From Nonomuraea africana (lineage in GTDB: Bacteria; Actinomycetota; Actinomycetes; Streptosporangiales; Streptosporangiaceae): a stretch of DNA of 64,000 bases. Of this stretch, positions 57,130-64,000 are shown piece by piece. The position numbers and the translations under genes were made by a program. The stretch spans positions 2,666,001 to 2,730,000 of the forward strand of contig NZ_JADBEF010000001.1 in the NCBI RefSeq assembly GCF_014873535.1, read 5' to 3'. Numbering within the stretch: position 1 is the first letter of the stretch; every line of letters starts with the position of its first letter. Below the pieces are notes generated by a model. It did no database searches and was not told where the DNA came from. It saw only the letters and a program-made list of their open reading frames with translations.

Positions 57130-58022
57130 GCACACGGCCTGCTGAGGAGCGCGCTCCCGTCCCCGTCACCAGTGCCCGCCGCAAGCTCGCGCTGGAGGCT
57201 CAGGGGTTTCGGCACAACAGCTTCTGGGTGGGGCTGGGCAAGGCAGGCCGCAAGGCGCTGCTGTCAGTCGGGCGGTGGAAGCGCTACGCGGGACCACACG
57301 ATGCGATCTATCGGCGAGGACAGAACAGCGACTTCGCCTTCGTCCTGCTCGACGGCCACGTAAAGGCAGTCCTCAACGCCGACACCCGCCACCCCACCAT
57401 GCTGGCCCTGCGGTATCCAGGCCAAATCCTGGGAGAAGACGAGGCGCTGGAGGTCAGTGGGACGCCCGTACGGGCCATGACCATGCAGCCCCTTCATCGG
57501 GTCGAGGGCATCCTGATCACACGCGATCGGTTCCAGGGCTTCCTGAACCAACATCCAACGGCATGGCCAGCGCTCTCACGAGAACTGCTGACACGTCTGA
57601 ACGAAGCCGAAGAACGTCTGGGACAGCAGGCTTCTGAGGCAGCCAACAGCCGCCTGGCCAAAGCATTGGTGTCGTTGATCGACTACCCCATGGCAGTCAG
57701 GCTGGGCTCCAGCCGGATGGCCGTTCCGCTTACTCAGGCGGAGCTCGCTTCCTGGATAGGTGCTTCCCGAGAGACCGTAGAGCGGATCCTGCGAGACTGG
57801 CGCGATCGCGACATCGTCGCGACGGCCTATCGGTCGATCGTTGTCCTACGTCCCAATGACCTGATCAGGATTTCCGGGCTCCTTCGGCACTGGTCAGTGC
57901 CACTCAACCATCCGTCAGCAGCCCCACACTTTGTTCAGGCGCGTGCACGGGTTGCGAGGCGCCTCTACCCTTCGGCAATCGGCTCCAGGCCACGCCCGCA
58001 GCCAGTCAGTCCTATTCGGTAG
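57126..58022 (+). CDS. Crp/Fnr-family transcriptional regulator
   Basis: 298 residues, longer than the usual 220-240. A cyclic-nucleotide-type sensor barrel (about 35-140; IYRRGQNSDFAFVLLDGHVK, YPGQILGEDEAL) is followed by a dimerisation helix and a winged HTH (LTQAELASWIGASRETVERILRDW). The last ~60 residues are an extra basic tail. The phosphate-binding Glu/Arg motif of true cAMP receptors is not obvious. It starts within the stop of the small membrane protein gene (ATGA). Confidence 0.8.
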   Translation: MSTRPAEERAPVPVTSARRKLALEAQGFRHNSFWVGLGKAGRKALLSVGRWKRYAGPHDAIYRRGQNSDFAFVLLDGHVKAVLNADTRHPTMLALRYPGQILGEDEALEVSGTPVRAMTMQPLHRVEGILITRDRFQGFLNQHPTAWPALSRELLTRLNEAEERLGQQASEAANSRLAKALVSLIDYPMAVRLGSSRMAVPLTQAELASWIGASRETVERILRDWRDRDIVATAYRSIVVLRPNDLIRISGLLRHWSVPLNHPSAAPHFVQARARVARRLYPSAIGSRPRPQPVSPIR

Positions 58023-58115
58023 ATGCGATCAACCCCGCCCTTGTCTCCTGAGGCGTGTTGGGGCGGTCGCGGGCGTCGCCCTGGCCCTCATTGCCGTACC
58101 GCTTCGCGCCCCGCC

Positions 58116-58490
58116 CTACAGCGTGTCGGCGGCCGCTTCGATGCGCCGCACTGCCGGCGTCAGGCGGGCCCGAAGGTCTTCGATGTGCTGCAGCAGCTCG
58201 GCGTCCCGGCCGGGATCGAGAGGGACGGCGATGGCCTCCAGGGCGGAGGCGATCCGGTTGATTGCGACGCGGGCTCCGACGAACTCGGCCAGCAGCTCGC
58301 GCCGGTCGAGCGGCACGAGGACCAGACGTCCTTCGGCGACGGCCACCGCGGCCGACGCGGCGAAAGCCCTGGGGCTCATGTCGTCGCGGGCGGCGGCGAT
58401 TTTCACCGCGGCCATCTCGAAGTCGCTGAGGCGCACCGGGCCGACGCGATGGCGCCGGGGTTCGGCTTGGCGGGGGCGTCGTCGTGCCAT
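58116..58490 (-). CDS. MobC-like relaxosome/mobilization accessory protein
   Basis: 124 residues: a basic start (RRRPRQAEPRRHRVGPVRLSDFE), then a ribbon-helix-helix-like segment (MAAVKIAAARDDMSPRAFAASAAVAVA), a RRELLAEFVGARVAINRIASAL helix and a helical tail. This order resembles actinobacterial MobC-type proteins that help a relaxase bind oriT. No relaxase is adjacent, but MobF genes lie elsewhere in the window. A palindrome (58605-58622) upstream recurs near 59.5 kb. Confidence 0.55.
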   Translation of the reverse strand: MARRRPRQAEPRRHRVGPVRLSDFEMAAVKIAAARDDMSPRAFAASAAVAVAEGRLVLVPLDRRELLAEFVGARVAINRIASALEAIAVPLDPGRDAELLQHIEDLRARLTPAVRRIEAAADTL

Positions 58491-58604
58491 CGGCCGACCT
58501 CCTGTGCTGAGGCGGGCGTGATCGGTCAGGACAGTGAACCTCGCCAGGACGCCCCTGCGCCCCGTAAGGCGGACTTACGCACTATCTTGCTCCGCTCTGC
58601 GGAT

Positions 58605-58622
58605 TTTCGTCCGGGACGGAAA
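58605..58622. promoter_or_regulatory. Palindrome TTTCGTCC-GGGACGGAAA, copy 1
   Basis: An almost perfect palindrome preceded 22 bp away by ATCTTGCTCC. The same pair (ATCTTGCTCC, then TTTCCGTCC-GGGACGAAAA) occurs at 59478-59515. Both are in gene gaps of the plasmid-like block. They may bind a shared regulator or relaxosome protein. Confidence 0.5.
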
Positions 58623-58661
58623 CCGGCTCGCGGGGATGCCGCCGGCGCCATGGCGCGGCAG

Positions 58662-59177
58662 TCAGCGTCTGCGCTTGGCGGCCTCACGCTCCAGGTAGGC
58701 CAGGCCGCCCGGGTAGGCGTCGCCGAGTTCGACTACGACGTCGATGAGCGCGGTGTAGAGCTTGATGTGGTGCCAGTGCTGGCGGCCCAACTCACCTTCG
58801 CGCACCTGCCGGGCCAGCTCTTCGAGTTCGGCGAGCCACGCGCGGGCGGTGGCCGGGGCGAGCGGCTCCGTGTCTTCCGGCGGGGCAGCGATGAAACGGG
58901 TCTCGCGGATCACCTCGCGTACCGGCTCGGTGCGCAGGACGTCGGCGGCGATGTCGCGTCGCAGGCGGGCCTCTGCGGAGCGGACCTCCCATGCGCGGTT
59001 GCGGCAGGACTTGGAGCAGTAGGTGGGCGGTCGGCCGCGTCCGGAGTAGGGCACCGGGTTCCGGCACCAGGCGCAGGTGCGGCTGTCCAGGCGGCGCTCG
59101 ACGCGGATCTCGACGGCGGGATCGTCGTCATGCTCGGGGAGCTTCGGGTCGCCGTTTCGTCCCGGACCTATCGTCAC
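58662..59177 (-). CDS. Zinc-ribbon hypothetical protein of plasmid type
   Basis: 171 residues. A CAWCRNPVPYSGRGRPPTYC motif (two CxxC-like cysteine pairs, Cys-x2-Cys-x14-Cys-x4-Cys) forms a likely zinc ribbon at residues about 35-58. A helical region follows (LAPATARAWLAELEELARQVREGE). Proteins like this are frequent on actinomycete plasmids and integrative elements, function unknown. The GTG at 59177 overlaps a perfect palindrome, a possible autoregulatory operator. Confidence 0.6.
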   Translation of the reverse strand: MTIGPGRNGDPKLPEHDDDPAVEIRVERRLDSRTCAWCRNPVPYSGRGRPPTYCSKSCRNRAWEVRSAEARLRRDIAADVLRTEPVREVIRETRFIAAPPEDTEPLAPATARAWLAELEELARQVREGELGRQHWHHIKLYTALIDVVVELGDAYPGGLAYLEREAAKRRR

Positions 59178-59190
59178 GGCGGTGACGATA
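59169..59190. promoter_or_regulatory. Perfect palindrome over a start codon
   Basis: TATCGTCAC (59169-59177) and GTGACGATA (59182-59190) with a 4-nt centre. The left arm contains the GTG start of the zinc-ribbon gene. A protein bound here would block its translation start region or promoter. Confidence 0.5.
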
Positions 59191-59654
59191 CCTTAGCACT
59201 GTAGTTGATCTTGGTTGTGATCACTAATCGGCTCGGGCTGCCCGATCTGCCCTCTCGATCCTCGCCATCCTTCAAGATCGTTCGATGTGCTCTCGGTTCT
59301 GATCGACGTGCTTCCGCTGTGGATCTCGGCTGTTCGCTTCGGGGGGTTCAGCGGCTGCTCTCGCCGGCCGCGCACGGTCTCCTCAGCGGAGCGACCCCAA
59401 CGGGGACAACCACCGGCCGATGGTTCCAGTGGCCGGCCGCGCCGGACGACGCACGCGATCAGGGGCCCTGTGCGCATATCTTGCTCCCGCTTCTTCTTTC
59501 CGTCCGGGACGAAAAGAGTCCGTGTCTCGCGGTGCGCGGCAGGCAGCTGGTTGCCGCCGTGCTGCTACCAGCGCGTCGGCCCCGGCTGGACCTCTTGCCA
59601 CCCGCGGTCGGCCGCGTGGATGATCGGCCCGCCGAACGGCACGGGGAGGACCTC
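59191..59654. other. Non-coding interval with palindrome copy 2
   Basis: About 460 bp. No gene recognised. Contains TTTCCGTCC-GGGACGAAAA at 59497-59515 with ATCTTGCTCC at 59478, matching the site upstream of the MobC-like gene. Confidence 0.45.
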
Positions 59655-59798
59655 ATGCGGCACACAGGCGGACATCAGCACGTCCCCAGCAGGACGCCCC
59701 GCGACATCGGCGGCTGGGCGCCGGCCTCGACCACCGACGGGTTCACGCCGCACGTCGGCGGGTGGGCGCCGAGCACCACGGGCGGCTACGCGGCATAG
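59655..59798 (+). CDS. Small peptide with two GGWAP repeats
   Basis: A 47-residue peptide. GGGAGGA lies 5 nt before the ATG, one of the best ribosome-binding sites in this block. The sequence contains DIGGWAPASTTDG and HVGGWAPSTTGGY, a duplicated motif rich in Gly, Thr, Ser and Trp, and ends GGYAA. It has no signal peptide or membrane helix. The repeated Thr/Ser-rich core recalls peptide-precursor genes, but no modification enzyme is adjacent, so the function is open. Confidence 0.55.
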   Translation: MRHTGGHQHVPSRTPRDIGGWAPASTTDGFTPHVGGWAPSTTGGYAA

Positions 59799-59923
59799 GC
59801 GGCAGCGCCGTACATGCCGACGGCCCCGGCCTGCCAGGCGTTGCTGGCGGGCCGGGGCCGTTGTCGTGTGCTGGGATGGTGATCAGGCGTGTCCGGGGCT
59901 GGTTTCCGCAGTCCCGGGCACGC

Positions 59924-60391
59924 TCACAGCGGCTCGATCCGCCCGCCGATCAGTCGATTGCGGGCGTCGATGGCGTGCCCGTCGCAGATCAGTGCCTCGC
60001 CCCCGTTGGCGTCGATGAGGCGGTGCGTGGCGGGTTCGGCGCACGGGGCTTTTTCGCGGTTGTAGCCCCAGGTGCGGCCGCATCCGGCGGCGTTGCAGCG
60101 GGTGGTGCCGCCGGTGGAGGTGAGGGTGTTGCCGTGCTCGGGGCACACCCCCCACGGGACGGCGCAGGCGTCGGCCGGGCGGGCGGCGATTCTGGCCAGC
60201 TCGGATGCGGTCTCTTGCAGGTCGCCGCTGATCTGGCGGGCCCAGCCGGCGGCGTCGTCCAGCCGGAAGCCGGTCCGGCTTACCGCGTCGTCGCCCTGGC
60301 GCAGTTCCTCGTGCAGCGCGGTGATGGCGGCCGCCAGGTCGTCGGCGCGGGCGGCGAGCTCGCGCACGTGGGCCGGGGTGGGAGTGGACAT
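59924..60391 (-). CDS. Hypothetical protein with two Cys pairs, in operon with a recombinase
   Basis: 155 residues: a helical N-terminal half (VRELAARADDLAAAITALHEEL), then a cysteine-rich half (AVPWGVCPEHGNTLTSTGG, RCNAAGCGRTWGY, then CAEPATH and ICDGHAID) that looks like a degenerate zinc-finger or recombination-accessory domain. AGAAGGG precedes the ATG at 60391, only 5 bp after the recombinase stop, so the two are co-transcribed. No family recognised. Confidence 0.6.
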   Translation of the reverse strand: MSTPTPAHVRELAARADDLAAAITALHEELRQGDDAVSRTGFRLDDAAGWARQISGDLQETASELARIAARPADACAVPWGVCPEHGNTLTSTGGTTRCNAAGCGRTWGYNREKAPCAEPATHRLIDANGGEALICDGHAIDARNRLIGGRIEPL

Positions 60392-60396
60392 GGTCG

Positions 60397-61209
60397 TCAG
60401 CCCTTCTGGTTGCGGTCGCGGCGGGCGGCCGCGCGCCCGCACGTCTTGGCCACCTCGTCGCGTTCGGCCGGGGTGAGGTCGTCCATGATGGCGCGGTAGG
60501 CGGCCGGGTGCCGCTCCCGCAGCGCGCTGGCAATGGCGTAGGTGGCGGCGGCGCACGCTTCCTCCTCGGCCTTCGAGGGCGTGGTCTCCTTCGCGATCGC
60601 GGCTGGCCGGTCTTCCTCCTCCAGGGCTCGATACAGGGTGGAACGGCCGACACCGAGCTGCTTGGCGATGGCGGTGATGGACTCGCCGCGGGCCTGGCGG
60701 GCGCGAGCGGCGGCCAGCTTGTCCTCATCCAGCGCCGGGGGCCGGCCTCCCGTGCGGCCGTGGGCGCGGGCGGCGGCCAGGCCGTCCAGGGTGCGCTCGC
60801 TGATCAGCTCGCGTTCCATCTCGGCGGCCAGGCCGGCGAGCATGAACAGCATCCGGTCGCCGATGGACTGCCCGCTGGGCCGATGAAGACCGGCACAGAT
60901 GCCGGACAGGATCTCCAGGTTGATGCCGCGCGGGGCGAGCTCGTCTTCCAGGAAGACCAGCAGCTCCTTGACCGAGCGGGCGATCCGGTCGGGCTTGTAG
61001 ATGACCAGGGTGTCGCTGGGACGCATCCGCTCGACGGTGGCGCGCAGCTTGGGCCGGTCCTTGCGGGTGCTGGCGGTCTCTTCGACGATCTCGCGGCAGT
61101 GCGCACCATCGAGGGCCTGCATCTGCGACAGGTGGTCTTGGGCGCGGGTGGAGACGCGGGCGTAGCCGATCCGGATCGTGTTGGCCGCGCTGTGCGGCTT
61201 CGTGTCCAT
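60397..61209 (-). CDS. Serine recombinase (resolvase/invertase type)
   Basis: About 270 residues. The resolvase catalytic domain has IGYARVSTRAQD with the nucleophilic Ser, VIYKPDRIARSV, and GLAAEMERELISERTLDGL. A C-terminal HTH (SITAIAKQLGVGRSTLYRAL) and a further 70-residue charged extension follow, longer than classic 185-residue resolvases. ATG at 61209 is used; a GTG at 61227 would add six residues. A repeat array upstream may be its recombination site. It could resolve plasmid multimers or an element that shares the block. Confidence 0.85.
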   Translation of the reverse strand: MDTKPHSAANTIRIGYARVSTRAQDHLSQMQALDGAHCREIVEETASTRKDRPKLRATVERMRPSDTLVIYKPDRIARSVKELLVFLEDELAPRGINLEILSGICAGLHRPSGQSIGDRMLFMLAGLAAEMERELISERTLDGLAAARAHGRTGGRPPALDEDKLAAARARQARGESITAIAKQLGVGRSTLYRALEEEDRPAAIAKETTPSKAEEEACAAATYAIASALRERHPAAYRAIMDDLTPAERDEVAKTCGRAAARRDRNQKG

Positions 61210-61235
61210 GACGGTGGGGGCATTCACCCGCCCAT

Positions 61236-61372
61236 CGTCCCTAAAACCGTCCCGAAACTCAAGCGGAGAGGGGGCGGTTTCGGGACGACTTTCGGGACGG
61301 CCGTTCCTGGGGAAACGCGCTTTCCCATCGACCACGTCGGCGCCGTCCCTTAAACGACCGTTTACGGGACGG
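61236..61372. repeat. Array of GTCCC/GGGAC half-sites upstream of the serine recombinase
   Basis: Six half-sites in three pairs: GTCCC at 61237 and 61249; GGGAC at 61282 and 61294, the mirror image about 61267 with the same 12-bp step; and an almost perfect palindrome CCGTCCC-TTAAACG ... CGTTT-AC-GGGACGG at 61344-61372. Mirrored sub-sites upstream of a resolvase gene are the layout of res sites, which bind recombinase dimers. Confidence 0.6.
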
Positions 61373-61464
61373 CCCTTTCCGCACACGCGGCGGCGATGCA
61401 CTGATCAGGTGCGGCGAGGATCAAGTTTCCGGGCCACTCGGTCTCAACATGGGAACGCTTCTGC

Positions 61465-61502
61465 CCGGGCCTTGGCGGCGGTGTCACATCGCCAAGGCCC
61501 GG
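61465..61502 (-). terminator. Terminator of the immunity gene
   Basis: CCGGGCCTTGGCG (61465-61477) pairs perfectly with CGCCAAGGCCCGG (61490-61502) across 12 nt, directly after the stop of the Rhs-linked gene on the minus strand. Confidence 0.65.
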
Positions 61503-61507
61503 TGTGC

Positions 61508-61930
61508 TCACCGCTGGTCGCTCGCTTCCGTTCGCACTATGGGGAGGTCCCGACATGGTGCCAGGAAGCTCTCGATGTACCACCCCAGATCGGCGAACTC
61601 CGGCAAGTGTGCGATGGTGCGGTAATCCAGCAAGGGGATCAGCGAGATCGACGTCCTGTCCTCGTGGAACATCACGTTTGCAAAGAATTCTCCGTCAGGC
61701 AGCCTGGTCGTTATGGCTATCGTTTCCCCGGCCTCGTAAGAGGCGCGCATGTCGCGTTTTGCCTCGGTCAGGCCGTTCAGCGGCACCTCCCTCCAGTCAA
61801 AGTCGGCCATATACCAGATGGAGTCTTCTCCGCGGAGGAACGCCCAGTTCGCCTGTGCGAGCCGTTCGAGAATTTCCTCGAAGTCAATTTCGTGTTCGAA
61901 CTGCAGGCTGATAATGACGTCGCGGCTCAT
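61508..61930 (-). CDS. Probable immunity protein to the Rhs toxin
   Basis: 140 residues, acidic, no signal peptide or membrane helix (MSRDVIISLQFEHEIDFEEIL, FLRGEDSIWYMADFDWREVPL, TTRLPDGEFFANVMF). I do not recognise the fold by family. GAGGAAAG precedes the ATG at 61930. It is 90 bp downstream of an Rhs gene that ends in a nuclease-like tip, the standard position of a cognate immunity gene; the acidic protein would neutralise the basic toxin domain. Assignment rests on position, size and charge. Confidence 0.6.
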   Translation of the reverse strand: MSRDVIISLQFEHEIDFEEILERLAQANWAFLRGEDSIWYMADFDWREVPLNGLTEAKRDMRASYEAGETIAITTRLPDGEFFANVMFHEDRTSISLIPLLDYRTIAHLPEFADLGWYIESFLAPCRDLPIVRTEASDQR

Positions 61931-62020
61931 CTTTCCTCGACCAGATTGATGGGGAAATACTCCTGGTGAGCGCTCTTGTCGCAGATTGCCCACCAGGAGG
62001 TCATTTAGAGGTTATCAGGT

Positions 62021-64000
62021 TCACTCCGCGCTGTACCTCGCCGGCCCGCTTGATGACGGCTTGGGACGCGTTACCTCTCGGAACGGGATCCCCTTCTTCG
62101 TCAGCCACTTCGTAATCGTCTCGGGAATGGGATTCTCGGAGATGATCTCGAATCTAGCGTTGTTCTCTCTGGCGATTTTCACCGCCTCGCCCATCTTGCC
62201 CTTGAAGGATTCCATCGTTTTGGAGTCCTTCAGCACCCTGTCCCAGAACGCTCCCGATTTGGCTTCGTACCAGGTCTCGACCTCCCCCTCGAAGCGCTTG
62301 CCGTCGAATTGGCGCTTGCCTACTTTGAAGTCACCCTCATGGCCGAATTTCTTCCAGAGGAATCGCTCGTACTCCGATCCGCCTTCTTGTGCGAGCTGGC
62401 CTCTGGATTTGGCCACCTCTTCATTGCCCGCACTGCTGCTACTGCTGTTGCTGGAGTTTTGGGAGCTTTCCGTGCCTTCTCCAGCTGCCGCCTGCACGAT
62501 ATGGCGGATGTCGTTGAGGAGACCAGACGCGCCGAGACCCGCGGTGGTGGCGCCGACGGTGACGGCACCGGCCCCCAGTGCCACGGCAGGTGCTCCGGCC
62601 ACACAGCCCACGCCGGTCAGGCACGCAGCGCCCCCGCCGAAGGCGCTAGCCGCGCCCGCCATCATGGTGGCCCATCCGGCTGCCGCCTCCGCTCCGTGCG
62701 CGAGGATGGAGCCAGCACTCCCGGGATCGGCACCGAAGGCAGTAGCTCCGCTCAGGTCGTCCCAGAAGTCGTGCCCGTCGATCTCGATGTTGGTGATGGG
62801 GTTGCCGCCGGTGAAGGCGTAGCGGTTGGCGGTCCAGGGGTCGAGTCCGAGGCCGAGATCGGCCAGGGCACCGTTGTAGCTGTCCAGGTTGAGGAAGCGG
62901 TTGAGGTTGGGGTTGTAGTCGCGGAACCCCATGTCATACATGCCGGTGGAGTTGTCCCAGCGCTTGGCATTGAAGCGGTAGGGGTTGTACTCCTCCTTGG
63001 CGGTCGGGTCGGCGGGGTCGGGTTTGTCGACGCCGGTGAAGAGTTTGTCGTCGTTGCTGCCGTAGGCGGTGTAGCCGTAGGTGGCGCGGGTGTCACCGGC
63101 GTCGGTGGTGATCTGCTCGACGTCGGTGTGGGCGTTGTAGCCGTAGTACGACGACTCCTCGCCGCCGGTGCCGGTCACCTTGACCTGGGACAGGCGTTCG
63201 CCCCACGGGCTGTACTGGAAGGACTTGGTGAGCTTGCCGGCGACCTCTTCGTCCAGGACCTCGCCGGACAGGCCGAGGTAGGAGTAGGCGGTGGTCTTGG
63301 CTGAAGCCGAGCCGTCCTTCTCTGTCTTGCTGGTGGTGCGATCCAGCGGGTCGTAGGTGTAGGTGGTCACCGTGGAGGCGCCGTCGCCGCCGAGCTTCTC
63401 GTGCCGGGTGACGTGGTCGAAGCCGTCGTAGGTGTACTTCTCCTGCACCTTGCCGCCGCCGGTGATGGTGCGCAGCCGGCCGTACGGGTCGTAGTTGTAG
63501 GTGCTGGTGGCTCCGTCGGTGACGGAGGTCATCAGGCGGTTGCGGTCGTAGGTGAAGGTGGTCTTCTTGCCGAGGACGTCTTCTTCGTAGACGTTGCTGT
63601 TGGCGTCGTGCCAGTACGTCTCGGTGCTGGCCGTCCCGCCGGAGACCGGGGTTTTGACGGTCTTGGCGATGCGGTCGCGCGGGTCGTAGGTGTAGGTGAA
63701 GTCGTGTTCGAGGTACGCGCCGGGGTTGTCGGCGTTCTGGATCTTGGTCAGGTCGCGGGAGCGGTGCAGGTTGCCCTGGTAGCCGATGGTGTGCTCGGCG
63801 ACCACCGTCTGGTTGGACTTCTTCTCGATCGAGTGCTGGAGCAGGCGGTCGAGGAAGTAGTCGTAGGTGACGGTGTTGCCGTTGGCCTTGGTCTCGGTGA
63901 GGCGTTCGGCCTTGGGGGTGTAGGTGTAGCTGGTGACCTTCGGCGCGGTGTCGGTGGCCGACTTCTTGTTGACGACCTGGTCGACCAGGTCCCGCACGTC
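62021..64000 (-). CDS. Rhs-repeat protein with C-terminal nuclease-like toxin domain (5' end beyond window)
   Basis: The visible 660 codons are the C-terminal part of a large Rhs/YD-repeat polymorphic toxin. Repeated Y-D-x-x-G-R and related segments run along the first two thirds (YNYDPYGRLRTITGGG, YTYDGFDHVTRHEK). The Rhs core end follows: NPYRFNAKRWDNST, MGFRDYNPNLNRFLNLDSY. Then come a Gly/Ala-rich hydrophobic stretch (possible membrane-passage region) and a basic tip with FDGKRFEGEVETWYEAKSG, a D...E-x-K pattern of the PD-(D/E)XK nuclease fold. The protein is normally exported by a type VII-like or other route and used against neighbours. A likely immunity gene follows 90 bp away. The N-terminal part lies beyond 64000. 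Confidence 0.88.
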   Translation of the reverse strand, partial: DVRDLVDQVVNKKSATDTAPKVTSYTYTPKAERLTETKANGNTVTYDYFLDRLLQHSIEKKSNQTVVAEHTIGYQGNLHRSRDLTKIQNADNPGAYLEHDFTYTYDPRDRIAKTVKTPVSGGTASTETYWHDANSNVYEEDVLGKKTTFTYDRNRLMTSVTDGATSTYNYDPYGRLRTITGGGKVQEKYTYDGFDHVTRHEKLGGDGASTVTTYTYDPLDRTTSKTEKDGSASAKTTAYSYLGLSGEVLDEEVAGKLTKSFQYSPWGERLSQVKVTGTGGEESSYYGYNAHTDVEQITTDAGDTRATYGYTAYGSNDDKLFTGVDKPDPADPTAKEEYNPYRFNAKRWDNSTGMYDMGFRDYNPNLNRFLNLDSYNGALADLGLGLDPWTANRYAFTGGNPITNIEIDGHDFWDDLSGATAFGADPGSAGSILAHGAEAAAGWATMMAGAASAFGGGAACLTGVGCVAGAPAVALGAGAVTVGATTAGLGASGLLNDIRHIVQAAAGEGTESSQNSSNSSSSSAGNEEVAKSRGQLAQEGGSEYERFLWKKFGHEGDFKVGKRQFDGKRFEGEVETWYEAKSGAFWDRVLKDSKTMESFKGKMGEAVKIARENNARFEIISENPIPETITKWLTKKGIPFREVTRPKPSSSGPARYSAE

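Overview
High-GC actinobacterial DNA, most like a Streptosporangiales or Streptomyces-type filamentous actinomycete. The evidence is codon use, the ECF41 sigma-factor locus, a LAL regulator, katG next to furA, MobF/TraA-like relaxases, a large Rhs protein and many actinomycete insertion sequences. No tRNA, rRNA or CRISPR array was seen. The mixture of intact genes, gene fragments and mobile elements suggests an accessory part of a chromosome (arm or integrated element) or a large plasmid.

Layout. (1) 1-8.7 kb: an ECF41 sigma factor divergent from its usual partners (carboxymuconolactone-decarboxylase-like protein and FAD oxidoreductase), with an ECF41-like promoter on each side; a radical SAM gene behind a LexA-like box; then a furA stub next to an intact katG. 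(2) 8.9-12.9 kb: decaying catabolic genes (monooxygenase stub, frameshifted amidohydrolase, FAH stub), a broken Tn3-type transposase, a metallo-beta-lactamase-fold gene and a reductase remnant. (3) 13-17.8 kb: a reductase-MFS gene pair divergent from a LAL regulator. (4) 18-28.6 kb: transposase remnants, two small exported or hypothetical genes, a GNAT gene, a membrane protein, an APH-like kinase and the C-terminal part of a MobF relaxase. (5) 28.7-31.3 kb: a frameshifted HEPN-type gene facing an xre-antitoxin-PIN operon, then an array of CTAG palindromes. (6) 31.4-46.5 kb: nuclease-fold, methyltransferase, GlxA/cupin, two complete insertion sequences (one with an 8-bp target duplication inside the 3' end of an AlbA_2 gene), a long MobF relaxase, a SET-domain gene and a second copy of the CTAG array. 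(7) 46.5-56.2 kb: a Tn3-family unit transposon with identical long inverted repeats, its transposase, a tyrosine recombinase with a candidate resolution site, and a cargo operon (hemerythrin, cupin, GT1 glycosyltransferase, reductase, methyltransferase) divergent from a LysR regulator. (8) 56.2-61.4 kb: a duplicated gene stub, a small membrane protein coupled to a Crp/Fnr regulator, and a plasmid-like block (MobC-like protein, zinc-ribbon protein, small GGWAP peptide, serine recombinase with a structured repeat array upstream). (9) 61.5-64 kb: an Rhs protein with a nuclease-like toxin tip and its likely immunity gene; the Rhs gene runs off the window.

How parts fit together. The transfer functions look scattered and damaged. 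One relaxase copy has lost its relaxase half. The other keeps the relaxase half but lacks the Walker B segment of the helicase that the first copy retains. The CTAG array occurs twice in the same orientation, 15 kb apart. The Tn3 transposon sits exactly at the end of the second array and its other end abuts a duplicated gene start, which points to transposon-mediated rearrangement. The most system-like units are the Tn3 cargo operon (possible glycosylation of an antibiotic), the HEPN plus PIN neighbourhood, the Rhs toxin/immunity pair and the small-membrane-protein/Crp operon.
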